Shown: positions 37,023-48,979 of the stretch, piece after piece | Layout of the letters: the number at the start of each line of letters is the position of its first letter | How positions within the stretch are numbered: the first letter of the stretch is position 1 | From: Methylocella tundrae | Lineage (GTDB): Bacteria > Pseudomonadota > Alphaproteobacteria > Rhizobiales > Beijerinckiaceae | DNA: 64,000 nucleotides | NCBI RefSeq assembly: GCF_901905185.1 | Contig: NZ_CABFMQ020000002.1 | Location: 1-64,000 of the forward strand | Direction: 5' to 3' | The notes under the pieces: model-generated | Told to the model about the DNA's origin: nothing | Seen by the model: the letters and a program-made list of their open reading frames with translations, nothing else | Databases searched by the model: none | Translations under genes and position numbers: made by a program

Positions 37023-38537
37023 TTGCCCCTGTTTTCCGATATTTTGTTTGAAGCGCGGGCCGTCGCGCAAAGCCTTGTTGATCTGTCGGCGGGCGCGCAT
37101 GTTCGGCTTGGCGTCACCGGATTGTCACGCGCCGGCAAAACCGTTTTCATTACGGCGCTGATCGAACATCTCACCAAAGCGACAAGCCCAAGCCTTCGCG
37201 GGCGCAAGAATCCGCTGCCGGTGTTTCGCGTCCACGCCGAAGGCCGGCTGATCAGCGGCGCTCTCGAGCCGCAGCCGGACGATAATGTGCCGCGCTTTGC
37301 CTATGAAGATCACATGGAGGCGCTAGCCGGCCCCGATGGGCGCGTCGAGGCGCGCCGCTGGCCGCAGTCGACGCGCCGCATCTCGGAGCTGCGCCTTCGC
37401 CTCGAATATCAGCAAAAGGCCGGTCTGCGCCCCGGCCGCCATGCGCTGACGCTCGACATCGTGGATTATCCGGGCGAGTGGCTGCTCGACTTGCCGCTGC
37501 TTTCGAAGTCCTTCGCACAATGGTCGAAGGAATCCTTCGCCGCCGCCTCCACCGCCGCCCGCGCGCCTCTCTCCGCGCAATGGCGCGGATTTGCGGCCCT
37601 GAAAGACGCCAGGGCCAAATTCAACGAGGAGGACGCACGCCGCGCAGCCGAGCTTTTCACCACTTATTTGCGCGCCTGCCGCGCCGAGGAATATAATTTT
37701 TCGAGCCTGCCGCCCGGACGGTTTCTGATGCCGGGCGATCTTGCCGGCTCGCCGGCGCTGACCTTCGCCCCGCTCGCCATCGAGCCAAACGACATTTTCG
37801 CGCCCGACTCTCTCGCCGCCATGATGGAGCGGCGCTATGAGGCGTATAAGGCGCATGTGGTGAAGCCCTTCTTCCGGGACCATTTTTCGCGACTCGACCG
37901 GCAGATCGTCCTCGTCGACGCGCTCGCCGCGCTCAACGCGGGACCTGCGGCCATGCGTGATCTTGAACTCGCGCTCGGCGATGTGCTGACCGCGTTCCGC
38001 GCCGGTCGCGGCAATGTTCTGTCAGCGCTTTTCCGACCGAAGATCGATCGAATTCTTTTCGCCGCGACGAAGGCCGATCACCTGCATCACACCAGCCATG
38101 ACAGGCTGGAGGCGATCTTGCACCATTTGACCGCGAGAGCCATTGCGCGCGTTGAAAATGTCGGCGCGGAAGTCGATGTCATCGCGCTCGCGGCGGTGCG
38201 CGCGACGCGCGAGGCGAGGGTCAACGGCCATGGCGGCCCCGCGCTCGAAGCGGTCATCGGCGTCCCGCTCGATGGCGAACGCATCGGCGATGAACTTTTC
38301 GACGGCAAGACCGAGGCGGCGATCTTTCCGGGCGAGCTTCCGGCCGATCCGCGCGCCGTCTTTCGCGATCCCGCGCATGATCCCCGCCGCCCGGCCTTGG
38401 CGCATGAGATCGATTATCGCTTCGTGCGCTTTCGCCCTCCAGTCGCGACGCGGGCCGCCGATGGATCTCTGCTTCCGCCACCCCATATCCGTCTGGATCG
38501 CGCGCTTCAGTTCCTTCTCGGGGATAAACTGACGTGA
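37023..38537 (+). CDS. ycjX: YcjX-family P-loop ATPase/GTPase
   Basis: This 504-residue protein has Walker A GLSRAGKT (residues 33-40 from TTG 37023), the YcjX signature DIVDYPGEWLLDLPLL and a nucleotide-binding motif region around RILFAATKADHLHH. YcjX proteins are P-loop NTPases of the DUF463 family with unclear cellular role. The frame is open back to TTG 36951, which has AAGGGG 14 nt upstream; TTG 37023 matches family N termini better. ycjF follows by 24 bp, the usual pairing. Confidence 0.88.
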   Translation: MPLFSDILFEARAVAQSLVDLSAGAHVRLGVTGLSRAGKTVFITALIEHLTKATSPSLRGRKNPLPVFRVHAEGRLISGALEPQPDDNVPRFAYEDHMEALAGPDGRVEARRWPQSTRRISELRLRLEYQQKAGLRPGRHALTLDIVDYPGEWLLDLPLLSKSFAQWSKESFAAASTAARAPLSAQWRGFAALKDARAKFNEEDARRAAELFTTYLRACRAEEYNFSSLPPGRFLMPGDLAGSPALTFAPLAIEPNDIFAPDSLAAMMERRYEAYKAHVVKPFFRDHFSRLDRQIVLVDALAALNAGPAAMRDLELALGDVLTAFRAGRGNVLSALFRPKIDRILFAATKADHLHHTSHDRLEAILHHLTARAIARVENVGAEVDVIALAAVRATREARVNGHGGPALEAVIGVPLDGERIGDELFDGKTEAAIFPGELPADPRAVFRDPAHDPRRPALAHEIDYRFVRFRPPVATRAADGSLLPPPHIRLDRALQFLLGDKLT

Positions 38538-38561
38538 CGCTCATTCACGAAGGGCGCCTCC

Positions 38562-39629
38562 ATGCAGCCTGACTCCAAACGTCCGCGCGCGTTTCGCCTG
38601 CAAGATCTCAATCTCGAATCGAGCGCGGAGACTGAAAATCCGCGCGCGCCGGTGCTGATCGAGCCGACGCGGGACCCCTATGAGGCGGAAGTCGAGGAGG
38701 CGATGGCGGAGGCCGGCGGCAATGCCGAGGAAGCGGCCGTCGAGGTCGCGCAGAAAAAGGGCCTCGCGCGGCCCTGGCTCCTGTCGTGGGGCGGCCTCTT
38801 CTGGTCGGCCGCCGGCGGCCTCGTCACCTTGAGCTTCGGCCTCTGGCTCAACCATCTTGTCGATGATCTTTTCGCCCAGGCGCCCTTGCTTGGCGCCGTC
38901 GGCCTCGGCCTCGCCGCGCTCGCCGGTCTCGCGCTCCTCGTTCTCGCCGGCCGGGAGGCCGCGGGCGTGCTGCGCCAGAGCCGCATCGCCGAATTGCACA
39001 TCGGCCTGGCCAAAGCGCGCGAGACCGACGACTTCAAAGACGCACGCCGCCTCGTGCAGGAACTCAGCGCGCTTTACGCCGCGCGCGCCGAAACCGCGCT
39101 CGCCCGCGACCAGTTACGCGAACTCGCCCATGACATCGTCGACGGCCGCGACCTCATCGACATCGCCGAGCGCACGCTGATCCATCCGCTCGATCTCGAA
39201 GTGCGTCGGGAGATCGCCAGCGCGGCCAAGCGGGTCTCGATGGTGACGGCGATCGCGCCGCGCGCGATCATCGACGTCGTGTTCGTGATCGCGCAGGCAA
39301 TCCGTCTCATCCGGCGCATCTCGACGATCTATGGCGGACGGCCGGGCCTCCTCGGTTTTCTCAAAGTGCTGCGCTCGATCGGCGCGCATATCGCGATCAC
39401 CGGCGGCATGGCGGCTGGCGACAGCATCGTGCAGCAGGTGCTCGGGCATGGCATAGCCGCGAAGCTCTCCGCCCGCCTTGGCGAGGGGGTGCTCAATGGC
39501 CTCTTGACGGCCCGCGTCGGCCTCTCGGCCATGGCGGTCTGCCGCCCGATGCCCTACGCCGTCGGCAGGGCGCCCGGCGTGCGCGACGTCGCGCCTTTCC
39601 TGTTCAGCAAGGCCGAGCCGAAGGGGTGA
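38562..39629 (+). CDS. ycjF: YcjF-family membrane protein (DUF697)
   Basis: This 355-residue protein has two N-terminal membrane helices (~75-97 and ~105-130) and a DUF697 domain in the second half (IAPRAIIDVVFVIAQAIRLI, STIYGGRPGLLGFLKVLRSI, GDSIVQQVLGHGIAAKLSAR). The first ~65 residues are acidic and probably disordered in the cytoplasm. It is co-transcribed with ycjX, the conserved partner. Both are linked to envelope stress in enterobacteria; the role here is not established. Confidence 0.87.
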   Translation: MQPDSKRPRAFRLQDLNLESSAETENPRAPVLIEPTRDPYEAEVEEAMAEAGGNAEEAAVEVAQKKGLARPWLLSWGGLFWSAAGGLVTLSFGLWLNHLVDDLFAQAPLLGAVGLGLAALAGLALLVLAGREAAGVLRQSRIAELHIGLAKARETDDFKDARRLVQELSALYAARAETALARDQLRELAHDIVDGRDLIDIAERTLIHPLDLEVRREIASAAKRVSMVTAIAPRAIIDVVFVIAQAIRLIRRISTIYGGRPGLLGFLKVLRSIGAHIAITGGMAAGDSIVQQVLGHGIAAKLSARLGEGVLNGLLTARVGLSAMAVCRPMPYAVGRAPGVRDVAPFLFSKAEPKG

Positions 39630-39720
39630 GCGCTGCTTAAGGTCTGAAAGACCGCATGCGCGACGTCTGGTCCCCAACGGATCAGGCGTTTGTCTTTTGC
39701 AGTCAGGCTGCGCACGGAGG

Positions 39721-41058
39721 CTATTTTGGCGCGCCTAGAGAAGCGGTCCGTTGCGCGAGCAGCTTGTCGATCCGTCGGCCGTCCATGTCGACGATCTCGA
39801 AGCGCCAGCCCCTATAGTCAAAATGCTCCCCGACTTCTGGAAGGCGCCCCAATTGAGAGAGCGCGAAACCGGCGATCGTGTGGAAATCAGCATCGCCCGG
39901 CGGCGCCCGCAAGGTCAGCCGGCTGAAAGCGTCGTGAGCCGGCATCATGCCGTCGATCAGGAGGGAGCCGTCGTCGCGCTCCACGACGTCCGGTTCTTCG
40001 CCCTCGACGTCCGGCAGATCGCCAGCGATCGCTTCAAGCAAATCAGTTTGCGTGACAATTCCTTCCAGGCTTCCGTATTCGTCGACGACCGCCGCGAGGC
40101 GCACCGGAGCCTTCTTGAATTGCTCCAACACTCGGAAAATCGATGTCGCCTCGTGAACGACGAGAGGCTCACGGATGACCGCCATTGGATCGAGCGTCTC
40201 TCCGCGGAGAACTTGATCGAGCAGATCTTTTTTTAAAATCAGGCCCGTCGGCTCGTCTATATCGCCGCGGCCCACCAGCAGCTGTTCGTGGCGGCATTCT
40301 CGAATGGTTCGCAGGATCTCTTCACGATCATCATCGGCGTCGATCCAATCGACTTCGCGGCGGGGGGTCATGATGTCGCTGATCCGGCGGTCGCCGATAT
40401 TGAAAACCCTCTCGACCACTTCCTGCTGCGCCCGATGCAAAAGGCCCCCTTCCTGGCTCGCCGCGACCAGCAGCTTCAGCTCTTCCGGCGAGTGCAGCGA
40501 TTCCTCGCCAGCGCCTGGGCGCAGACCGAACAGGCGGAGCACCGCGTTGCCGAGGCCATTGAGCAAAACAATTGCCGGCCGCAGGAGGAACAGGAACAAT
40601 GCGAGCGGACGCACCACCCAAAGCGCCGTCGCTTCGCTGCGTTGAAGCGCGAGGCTCTTCGGCGCAAGTTCACCAAGCACAATGTGCAATGCGGTGATGA
40701 TGACGAAGGAGATTGCGACGGAGACAGCGTGAGAGGCCGCGCCGGCGAACGCTCCCGCCAGGCCTATTAGCAAAGGTTCGATGAGATGCGCCAGCGCCGG
40801 CTCGCCAATCCAGCCGAGGGCAAGCGAGGAGATTGTGATGCCGAGCTGGGTCGCCGCGAGATTAGCGTCAAGATTTCCGACTGCGCGCTGCAAGGCGCCT
40901 GCATTTATCCGGCCGGAGGCGACAAGCTCTGTCACTCGGCTTCTGCGAACGGAAACCAATGAAAACTCGGCTGCAACGAAAAACCCGTTCGCAGCCACCA
41001 GCACGAGAACGGACACGATTCCGAGAATATCGCTCAAACTGCCATCTCCGGTGGGCAT
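39721..41058 (-). CDS. CNNM/HlyC-CorC family transporter-like protein with CBS domains
   Basis: This 445-residue inner-membrane protein has a DUF21/CNNM domain with four helices (~10-190, ANGFFVAAEFSLVSVRRSRV at the start). A CBS pair follows (~205-330: SDIMTPRREVDWIDADD and DPMAVIREPLVVHEATSIF), then a CorC_HlyC domain with EGIVTQTDLLEAI in the linker to a C-terminal DxRxI-like tail. Families of this type are implicated in Mg2+/Co2+ or Na+ handling. It is often misnamed hemolysin. Monocistronic. Confidence 0.9.
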   Translation of the reverse strand: MPTGDGSLSDILGIVSVLVLVAANGFFVAAEFSLVSVRRSRVTELVASGRINAGALQRAVGNLDANLAATQLGITISSLALGWIGEPALAHLIEPLLIGLAGAFAGAASHAVSVAISFVIITALHIVLGELAPKSLALQRSEATALWVVRPLALFLFLLRPAIVLLNGLGNAVLRLFGLRPGAGEESLHSPEELKLLVAASQEGGLLHRAQQEVVERVFNIGDRRISDIMTPRREVDWIDADDDREEILRTIRECRHEQLLVGRGDIDEPTGLILKKDLLDQVLRGETLDPMAVIREPLVVHEATSIFRVLEQFKKAPVRLAAVVDEYGSLEGIVTQTDLLEAIAGDLPDVEGEEPDVVERDDGSLLIDGMMPAHDAFSRLTLRAPPGDADFHTIAGFALSQLGRLPEVGEHFDYRGWRFEIVDMDGRRIDKLLAQRTASLGAPK

Positions 41059-41449
41059 GATCTCCTCTCAATGTTGCCGACGCGAACCGGCGCGTCTCGT
41101 AAAATGCGAAATGGCGGCATCAGCGGATACCGCCACAAACATGCCTTAGCTGCGACGACCTCGATTGAATCTGGACGGCGCCAATCATTCCGACCGGTCG
41201 CCTCTACGCCGCCTGCCGCGGCTCATCGCAGAACTTTGCCTCGAAATTTTAGTTCGTCATTTGTTCTTTCGCGCGCTTTTCCAGGATCGTCGAGCGCGTC
41301 TTGACGGATACCTCGTTCATGGCCGCGACGAACAACGCCATCCTTACCGCAGCGCGCACTGCGCGCGGCCGATGGCATTCTCGCCGCGATTGCCGCTCAA
41401 AGCCATGCGTGGCCGCCGGACGCACAACTGCCTTCGAGCAGCGGCGGCT
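41059..41449. other. Intergenic region
   Basis: This 391-bp gap lies between the start of the CNNM-like gene (with GAGAGGAG directly upstream of its ATG) and the end of asd, both minus strand. It must hold the CNNM gene's promoter and the asd 3' end. No convincing gene, repeat or RNA was seen. Confidence 0.5.
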
Positions 41450-42484
41450 TCACGCCGCCTTTTGCTTCGGCGCGATCAGCTTCCGGTTGATCAGCGTTTC
41501 CGCGATCTGCACGGCGTTGAGCGCCGCGCCCTTGCGGAGATTGTCGGCGACGACCCAAAGGATCAGGCCGTTCTCGACCGTCGGGTCCTCACGGATGCGC
41601 GAAATATAGGTCGCGTCCTCGCCCGCCGCCTCATGCGGCGTGATGTAGCCGCCGGCTTCTCGCTTGTCGATCACGAGACAGCCCGGCGCCTCGCGCAAAA
41701 TATCGCGCGCCTCGTCGGCGCTGATCGGATTCTCGAACTCGATATTCACCGCCTCCGAATGGCCGATAAAGACAGGCACGCGGACGCAAGTGGCCGAGAG
41801 CTTGATCTTGGGATCGAGGATTTTCTTCACCTCGACCATCATCTTCCATTCCTCCTTCGTCGAGCCGTCCTCCATGAAGACGTCGATATGGGGAATGACG
41901 TTGAACGCCATGCGCTTCGGAAACTTTTTCGACTCGACCGGATCGGAAACGAAAATCGCGCGGGTCTGCGCAAAAAGCTCGTCCATCGCCTCTTTGCCGG
42001 CGCCCGACACCGATTGATAGGTCGAAACCACGACGCGCAGGATCTTGGCCTTGTCGTGCAAAGGCTTCAGCGCGACGACGAGTTGCGCCGTCGAGCAATT
42101 CGGGTTGGCGATGATGTTGCGCTTCGAGAACCCGGAGATCGCATCGGCATTGACCTCCGGAACGATCAGCGGCACGTCGCTGTCATAGCGCCAGGCGGAG
42201 GAATTATCGATGACGACGCAGCCCTGCGCGCCGATGCGCGGCGACCATTCCTTCGAGACCGTTCCGCCAGCCGACATCAGGCAGATATCGACGCCGCTGA
42301 AGTCGTAATTGTCGAGCGCCTTGCATTTCAGGGTCTTGTCGCCGAAGGAAACCTCCGTTCCGATCGAGCGCGAGGAGGCGAGCGCGACCACCTCATCGAC
42401 CGGAAAACGGCGCTCTGCAAGAATGTCGAGCATTTCGCGCCCGACATTGCCCGTCGCGCCGACGACTGCGACCTTGAAACCCAT
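41450..42484 (-). CDS. asd: Aspartate-semialdehyde dehydrogenase
   Basis: It reduces aspartyl phosphate to aspartate semialdehyde, the branch point to lysine, diaminopimelate, methionine and threonine. The 344 residues show the NADP motif VAVVGATGNVGREML (4-18), the catalytic Cys in IANPNCSTAQ, and EVKKILD. The frame continues 50 codons upstream of ATG 42484 without homology; the ATG is preceded by GGAGAATAAG. It supplies diaminopimelate for peptidoglycan. Confidence 0.95.
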   Translation of the reverse strand: MGFKVAVVGATGNVGREMLDILAERRFPVDEVVALASSRSIGTEVSFGDKTLKCKALDNYDFSGVDICLMSAGGTVSKEWSPRIGAQGCVVIDNSSAWRYDSDVPLIVPEVNADAISGFSKRNIIANPNCSTAQLVVALKPLHDKAKILRVVVSTYQSVSGAGKEAMDELFAQTRAIFVSDPVESKKFPKRMAFNVIPHIDVFMEDGSTKEEWKMMVEVKKILDPKIKLSATCVRVPVFIGHSEAVNIEFENPISADEARDILREAPGCLVIDKREAGGYITPHEAAGEDATYISRIREDPTVENGLILWVVADNLRKGAALNAVQIAETLINRKLIAPKQKAA

Positions 42485-42797
42485 CTTATTCTCCAGTTCG
42501 GGAGCATGCGCCCCGGCAACGCAGCGCGGCCCGCGCCCGATACTTGGGCTGGCGGACCTGCTCACTCCATTCGCGATCATTATCAGCCCTGTACATAAGC
42601 GATGCGCGCCCAAGCTGCAATGCGAGGCGCGCAAGGCCTCGCAGCGGCTACGCTCAAGAAGGCGTTAACAGAGAGAGGCCCCGTAAAGGCTCCGTTGAGC
42701 CTAATAGCAAACAGCGGGGCGCCGGTAACGTTTGGCGCAATGTTCGAAACGCATAGTCGCCTCCGGGCCGCTCGACGCGGCGTGAGGAAAGGCTGAA
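42485..42797. other. Divergent promoter region between asd and the 42798 gene
   Basis: This 313-bp gap holds promoters for two divergent genes. AGGAAAGG sits before ATG 42798. No ORF with a ribosome site, repeat or RNA was identified. Confidence 0.45.
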
Positions 42798-43691
42798 ATG
42801 CGGCGCTTTGCGTTCGAAGACCAGGGACCGGCGAACGAGATCCGTGAGGCGTTCCATTTCGAGCCGCGCCGCCTGCCGCTGTCGCGCGCCAAACGCTCCA
42901 GGCGTTTGCGGCGGCGCCTCATCGGCGCGGCTCTGGGCTCCATCATCTTTGGCGGCGCGCTGGCGCTTTGGCGCCCCCCGAACGACGCCCCCTCCCCCGA
43001 ATCCCGCGCCGGCCCCCTGGCGCCTTTGCCGGTCTGGACCACCGTCGCCAATGCTCAGCCCTTGTTCGGCCTCGCCTCCCCGGAGTTCGCGCTTGACCTC
43101 AAGACCTATGAGGTCCAGCTGCATCGGACCGGCCGCGGGCGCCAGGATATTATGGTCTTTGGCGACGTCGGCGGATCTGGTCCGTTCTTGCGCCTGATCG
43201 TCTATCGCGTCGGAACCGAAGGCGCGCCAGCCGCCGCATTTTTCGTCGACCTCGCCCGCCGCGCCGCCGAAACGGGACGCGCGATCACCTTCGCCGCGCA
43301 GCCGACGGCGCTGCCGACCAGACTGGGCATGTTCGAGGCCGCCGATCTCAATATGACCCGCGCTGGCGCGCCGGACGCGACCTGCCTTGGCTTTCGCAGC
43401 CTCGAAGCGGAAACGTCGCCTGCGCCTCTCGCGCCTACAACACCGGCAGACCTTCGCATCTCCGGCTTTGCCTGCGCCGCCACAAAGGGCGACGCTGGGC
43501 CGGCGCTGACAAAGGAAGCGCTCGCCTGCCTCATCGACAAAATTGACCTCCTGCCAAGCGTCGCCGACACGGACCTTGCCGCCTTTTTCGCCGCCCGGGA
43601 TCTGAGAGACGCCACGGCCTGCAGGGAAGCCATTTCAAACAATGCGCTTTTAAACAATGAATCTCGGCGGTTACGGCCCGCGGCGCCATAA
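42798..43691 (+). CDS. Membrane-anchored hypothetical protein
   Basis: This 297-residue protein has an Arg-rich cytoplasmic start (LSRAKRSRRLRRRLIG), one membrane helix (~42-60, LIGAALGSIIFGGALALW) and a large periplasmic region. That region has short conserved-looking pieces (DIMVFGDVGGSGPFLRLIVY, LGMFEAADLNMTRAG, ISGFACAA, ALACLIDKIDLLP). No known domain was recognised. AGGAAAGG upstream supports the start. It is followed 75 bp later by another small envelope gene. Confidence 0.68.
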   Translation: MRRFAFEDQGPANEIREAFHFEPRRLPLSRAKRSRRLRRRLIGAALGSIIFGGALALWRPPNDAPSPESRAGPLAPLPVWTTVANAQPLFGLASPEFALDLKTYEVQLHRTGRGRQDIMVFGDVGGSGPFLRLIVYRVGTEGAPAAAFFVDLARRAAETGRAITFAAQPTALPTRLGMFEAADLNMTRAGAPDATCLGFRSLEAETSPAPLAPTTPADLRISGFACAATKGDAGPALTKEALACLIDKIDLLPSVADTDLAAFFAARDLRDATACREAISNNALLNNESRRLRPAAP

Positions 43692-43766
43692 CCCGAATTT
43701 TTCCTTCTTTTACTTGAACGAAAGCGCAAGTGATGCGTTATAAGCGTAGCTTTAGAGGATTTTGAC

Positions 43767-44129
43767 ATGTCTTTTGTCGCCCATCGCCATAATGCTTCGA
43801 TCGTTCTCGCAGCTGCGGCTCTCGCGTCGGTAATTATCCCGGCTTCCGCGCAGACCAAGGCGCGCACGCATCGCGCCCCGCCCGTCGCGGTCGCCTATTC
43901 GGGCGAGCGTCCGCCCCTCACTGTCAACAAGCGCAGCTTTCTCGATCCGGGACCCGTCGTTCCGGTCGGCAGCATGTCGAGCTATGTAACAGCCAACACC
44001 ACTTTCAACCGGACGCCAGATCAGGTGGCGCAACGGTCGAAATTCGGCAATGAGGAGTTGCCGTGGCCGCTTGAAGTTCCCGGGCGTCCCTCACCGGTGC
44101 TTCAATTCGAAACGCCGCGGGTCGACTAG
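43767..44129 (+). CDS. Small exported hypothetical protein
   Basis: This 120-residue protein has an N-terminal signal peptide (MSFVAHRHNASIVLAAAALA, then SVIIPASAQ as cleavage site) and a short mature part with RPPLTVNKRSFLDPGPVVPV, GNEELPWPLEVPG and no Cys. AGAGGA is found before ATG 43767. Its function is unknown. It may share a transcript with the gene before it. Confidence 0.68.
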   Translation: MSFVAHRHNASIVLAAAALASVIIPASAQTKARTHRAPPVAVAYSGERPPLTVNKRSFLDPGPVVPVGSMSSYVTANTTFNRTPDQVAQRSKFGNEELPWPLEVPGRPSPVLQFETPRVD

Positions 44130-44139
44130 AGCGCTTTCC

Positions 44140-44161
44140 GATCGAATGGGGTCATTCGATC
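44140..44161. repeat. Palindromic element (short)
   Basis: GATCGAATG (44140-44148), loop gggt, CATTCGATC (44153-44161) is a perfect 9-bp stem just after the preceding gene, framed by GAGCG/CGCTC. It looks like a dispersed REP-type palindrome. Confidence 0.75.
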
Positions 44162-44191
44162 GATCAGAAATCGCTCCAGAGTCAAAAGCTT

Positions 44192-44240
44192 GAGCATATT
44201 CTCGTCGATCAGATCGAACCGATCTGATCGTAATATGCTC
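44192..44240. repeat. Long palindromic element
   Basis: A 49-bp imperfect palindrome has outer stem GAGCATATT / AATATGCTC, inner stem CGATCAGATCG / CGATCTGATCG and a 3-nt loop; the two stems are interrupted by 5 nt on the left and 1 nt on the right. It reads as a REP/BIME-type hairpin, possibly a second terminator for the gene ending at 44129. Confidence 0.8.
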
Positions 44241-44243
44241 TAG

Positions 44244-44290
44244 AGCATGACGCTGAAAAGTTGCTGACCTTTCGGGCCGGCATCATGCGT
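44244..44290. repeat. REP-like palindrome, diverged copy
   Basis: It begins GCATGACGCTGAAAAGTT and ends GGCATCATGC, with gct loop and partly complementary arms. It resembles the units amplified at 45868-46124 (CCGAAAAGT/ACTTTTCGG core). Confidence 0.55.
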
Positions 44291-44397
44291 TGAAACAAAT
44301 GCATTTGCCTCTAGCGACATCGCATCCGTGAATTTGCGCGGAGCATTGCGGAGGCGAGCACGCCCGCGCGGCGGACCAGGCGGCCAGGCGGAATTAA

Positions 44398-44433
44398 AAA
44401 AGCGACCGGCGGTGTCCGGTCGCTTTTGTTTTT
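44398..44433. terminator. Strong bidirectional intrinsic terminator
   Basis: AAAAGCGACCGG pairs with CCGGTCGCTTTT over 12 bp with a 6-nt loop (cggtgt). It is flanked by an A-run on the left and T-run (tttgttttt) on the right, so it terminates either strand. It lies 84 bp past the leuB stop on the minus strand. Confidence 0.85.
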
Positions 44434-44472
44434 GGCGGCGTCCCGCTCTTGCAGCGGAGAATCCCGGCTGGT

Positions 44473-44515
44473 GCATGATGGCGAAAGGTTGCGGACTTCC
44501 CGGACCGCATTCTGC
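44473..44515. repeat. REP-like palindrome, diverged copy beside leuB stop
   Basis: GCATGATGGCGAAAGGTTG, gcggacttcccgg and CGCATTCTGC resemble the amplified unit in order and spacing but are degenerate. It ends two bases before the leuB stop codon. Confidence 0.45.
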
Positions 44516-44516
44516 T

Positions 44517-45629
44517 CTAATGCACCGCGATTTTCAGCTCCTCCAGGATGGCGTCGCCCATTTCGCTCGTTGATATGGTTTTCGTCGCTCCGCCCGCAAT
44601 GTCGGCTGTGCGAAGTCCCTTCTCCAGGACCCTCGCGATCGACCGGTCGAGTCGGTCGGCGAGGTCGTCCATATTGAAGGAATAGCGCAGCGCCATCCCG
44701 AGCGAACTGATCATCGCGATCGGATTGGCGATGCCTTTCCCCGCGATATCGGGCGCCGAGCCATGCACAGGCTCGTAGAGCGCCTTGCGCGCGCCGGTCG
44801 TCGCGTTTCTCTCGCCAAGCGAAGCCGAAGGCAACATGCCGAGCGAACCGGTCAGCATGGAGGCGACGTCCGAAAGCATGTCGCCGAACAGATTATCCGT
44901 GACGATGACATCGAATTGCTTGGGTCGGCGCACGAGCTGCATGCCGAGGGCGTCCGCGAGCTGATGCTCGAGCTGAACATCGGGAAATTCGCGCACATGC
45001 AGAGCCGAGATGACCTCGTGCCAGAGCACCCCCGATTTCATCACATTGCGCTTCTCCGACGAAGTCACCTTGTTGCGGCGCTTGCGCGCAAGCTCGAAGG
45101 CGATGCGGCCGATGCGCTCGATCTCATAGGTGTCATAGACCTGCGTATCGATGGCGCGCTTCTGGCCGTTGCCGAGATCAATGATCTGTTTCGGCTCGCC
45201 GAAATAGACACCCCCGGTCAGTTCGCGGACGATCATCAGATCAAGGCCGTCGACCACCTCGCGCTTGAGCGAGGAAGCATCAGCGAGAGCCGGATAACAG
45301 ATCGCCGGGCGCAAATTTGCGAAAAGCTGCATGTCCTTGCGCAGGCGTAGCAGCCCCGCCTCCGGACGCAGCTCATAGGGAACATTATCCCATTTCGGAC
45401 CGCCGACAGCGGCGAGCAAGACTGCGTCCGCCGCTTGCGCGCGCTCCATGTCGTCTTCGCTGATGGCGCAGCGATGAACGTCGTAAGCGCTGCCGCCGAC
45501 GAGCCCCTTCTCCACTTCAAACTTGACGAACCCCTCATAGGTCAGAAAGGCCGCGATTTTCTCCACCTCGGCCATGACTTCGGGGCCGATGCCGTCGCCA
45601 GGCAGGACGAGAAGCTTATATGTTGTCAT
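44517..45629 (-). CDS. leuB: 3-isopropylmalate dehydrogenase
   Basis: It oxidises 3-isopropylmalate in leucine biosynthesis. The 370 residues carry the family pattern: [17 protein letters not shown] (6-22), the substrate-binding Arg set in [51 protein letters not shown] and [20 protein letters not shown]. It is flanked by REP-like elements on both sides and separate from leuCD. The upstream side of its promoter is where the 54-bp repeat array lies. Confidence 0.95.
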   Translation of the reverse strand: MTTYKLLVLPGDGIGPEVMAEVEKIAAFLTYEGFVKFEVEKGLVGGSAYDVHRCAISEDDMERAQAADAVLLAAVGGPKWDNVPYELRPEAGLLRLRKDMQLFANLRPAICYPALADASSLKREVVDGLDLMIVRELTGGVYFGEPKQIIDLGNGQKRAIDTQVYDTYEIERIGRIAFELARKRRNKVTSSEKRNVMKSGVLWHEVISALHVREFPDVQLEHQLADALGMQLVRRPKQFDVIVTDNLFGDMLSDVASMLTGSLGMLPSASLGERNATTGARKALYEPVHGSAPDIAGKGIANPIAMISSLGMALRYSFNMDDLADRLDRSIARVLEKGLRTADIAGGATKTISTSEMGDAILEELKIAVH

Positions 45630-45712
45630 GTTTCAATGTCCGGTGCATCGGGCTTTGCCGTAGAACGCGTTCACGAAAACGCATCCTGCTCATCAAAAGC
45701 CTTTGTTTCGAC

Positions 45713-45756
45713 GCATGATGTGGCTCCCAAAGGTCTCAGACCTTTCGGCATCATGC
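45713..45756. repeat. REP-like palindrome upstream of leuB
   Basis: GCATGATG (45713-45720) pairs with CATCATGC (45749-45756), and AAAGGTC with GACCTTT (loop tca) inside. The sequence is related to the amplified element and sits 84 bp upstream of the leuB start. Confidence 0.75.
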
Positions 45757-45867
45757 TCCTGGAGCGCGATTTTTCAAGGATCGTTTATGCGCTCTGTCCC
45801 CTCGTTTCGACGCTAATCTTCTCGGAAAAGGACGCCGCCTTTCCAAGATCACGCCACTTATTTCCCC

Positions 45868-46124
45868 ATGGCCTCATCCGAAAAGTCTGCAACTTTTCGG
45901 CGCCATGGTCTCCTTCAACGCATGGCCTCATCCGAAAAGTCTGCAACTTTTCGGGGCCGTGGTCTCCTTCAACGCATGGCCTCATCCGAAAAGTCTGCAA
46001 CTTTTCGGGGCCATGGTCTCCTTCAACGCATGGCCTCATCCGAAAAGTCTGCAACTTTTCGGGGCCATGGTCTCCTTCAACGCATGGCCTCATCCGAAAA
46101 GTCTGCAACTTTTCGGGGCCATGC
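45868..46124. repeat. Tandem array of a 54-bp palindromic unit, 4.75 copies
   Basis: Units start at 45868, 45922, 45976, 46030 and 46084 with exact 54-bp period; the fifth is cut after ggggccatg. Each contains the perfect 9-bp hairpin CCGAAAAGT-ctgca-ACTTTTCGG within an outer ATGGCC/GGCCAT stem, followed by a constant tail ggtctccttcaacgc. Copies are almost identical (copy 1 has cgcc and copy 2 has gccg at one site). The array sits between the acnA stop (2 bp away) and leuB. It can be read as open in several frames because 54 is a multiple of three. Not a CRISPR: no variable spacers. Confidence 0.95.
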
Positions 46125-46125
46125 T

Positions 46126-48855
<2,730 letters not shown>

Positions 48856-48979
48856 GAGCATTATCTCCGCACGTCGGGAAAGGAAGGTACCCGGCTTATA
48901 AATAATTTCTACGCCGACAGCTATACGGATGCTAGACAGTTAGCCCAAGCTTTTTATGCGGCATCGGTGCGCTTTTCTC

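Noticed and set aside
45868..46124. CRISPR array
   Set aside because: Units are identical over the whole 54-bp period, so there are no variable spacers; no cas genes are near.
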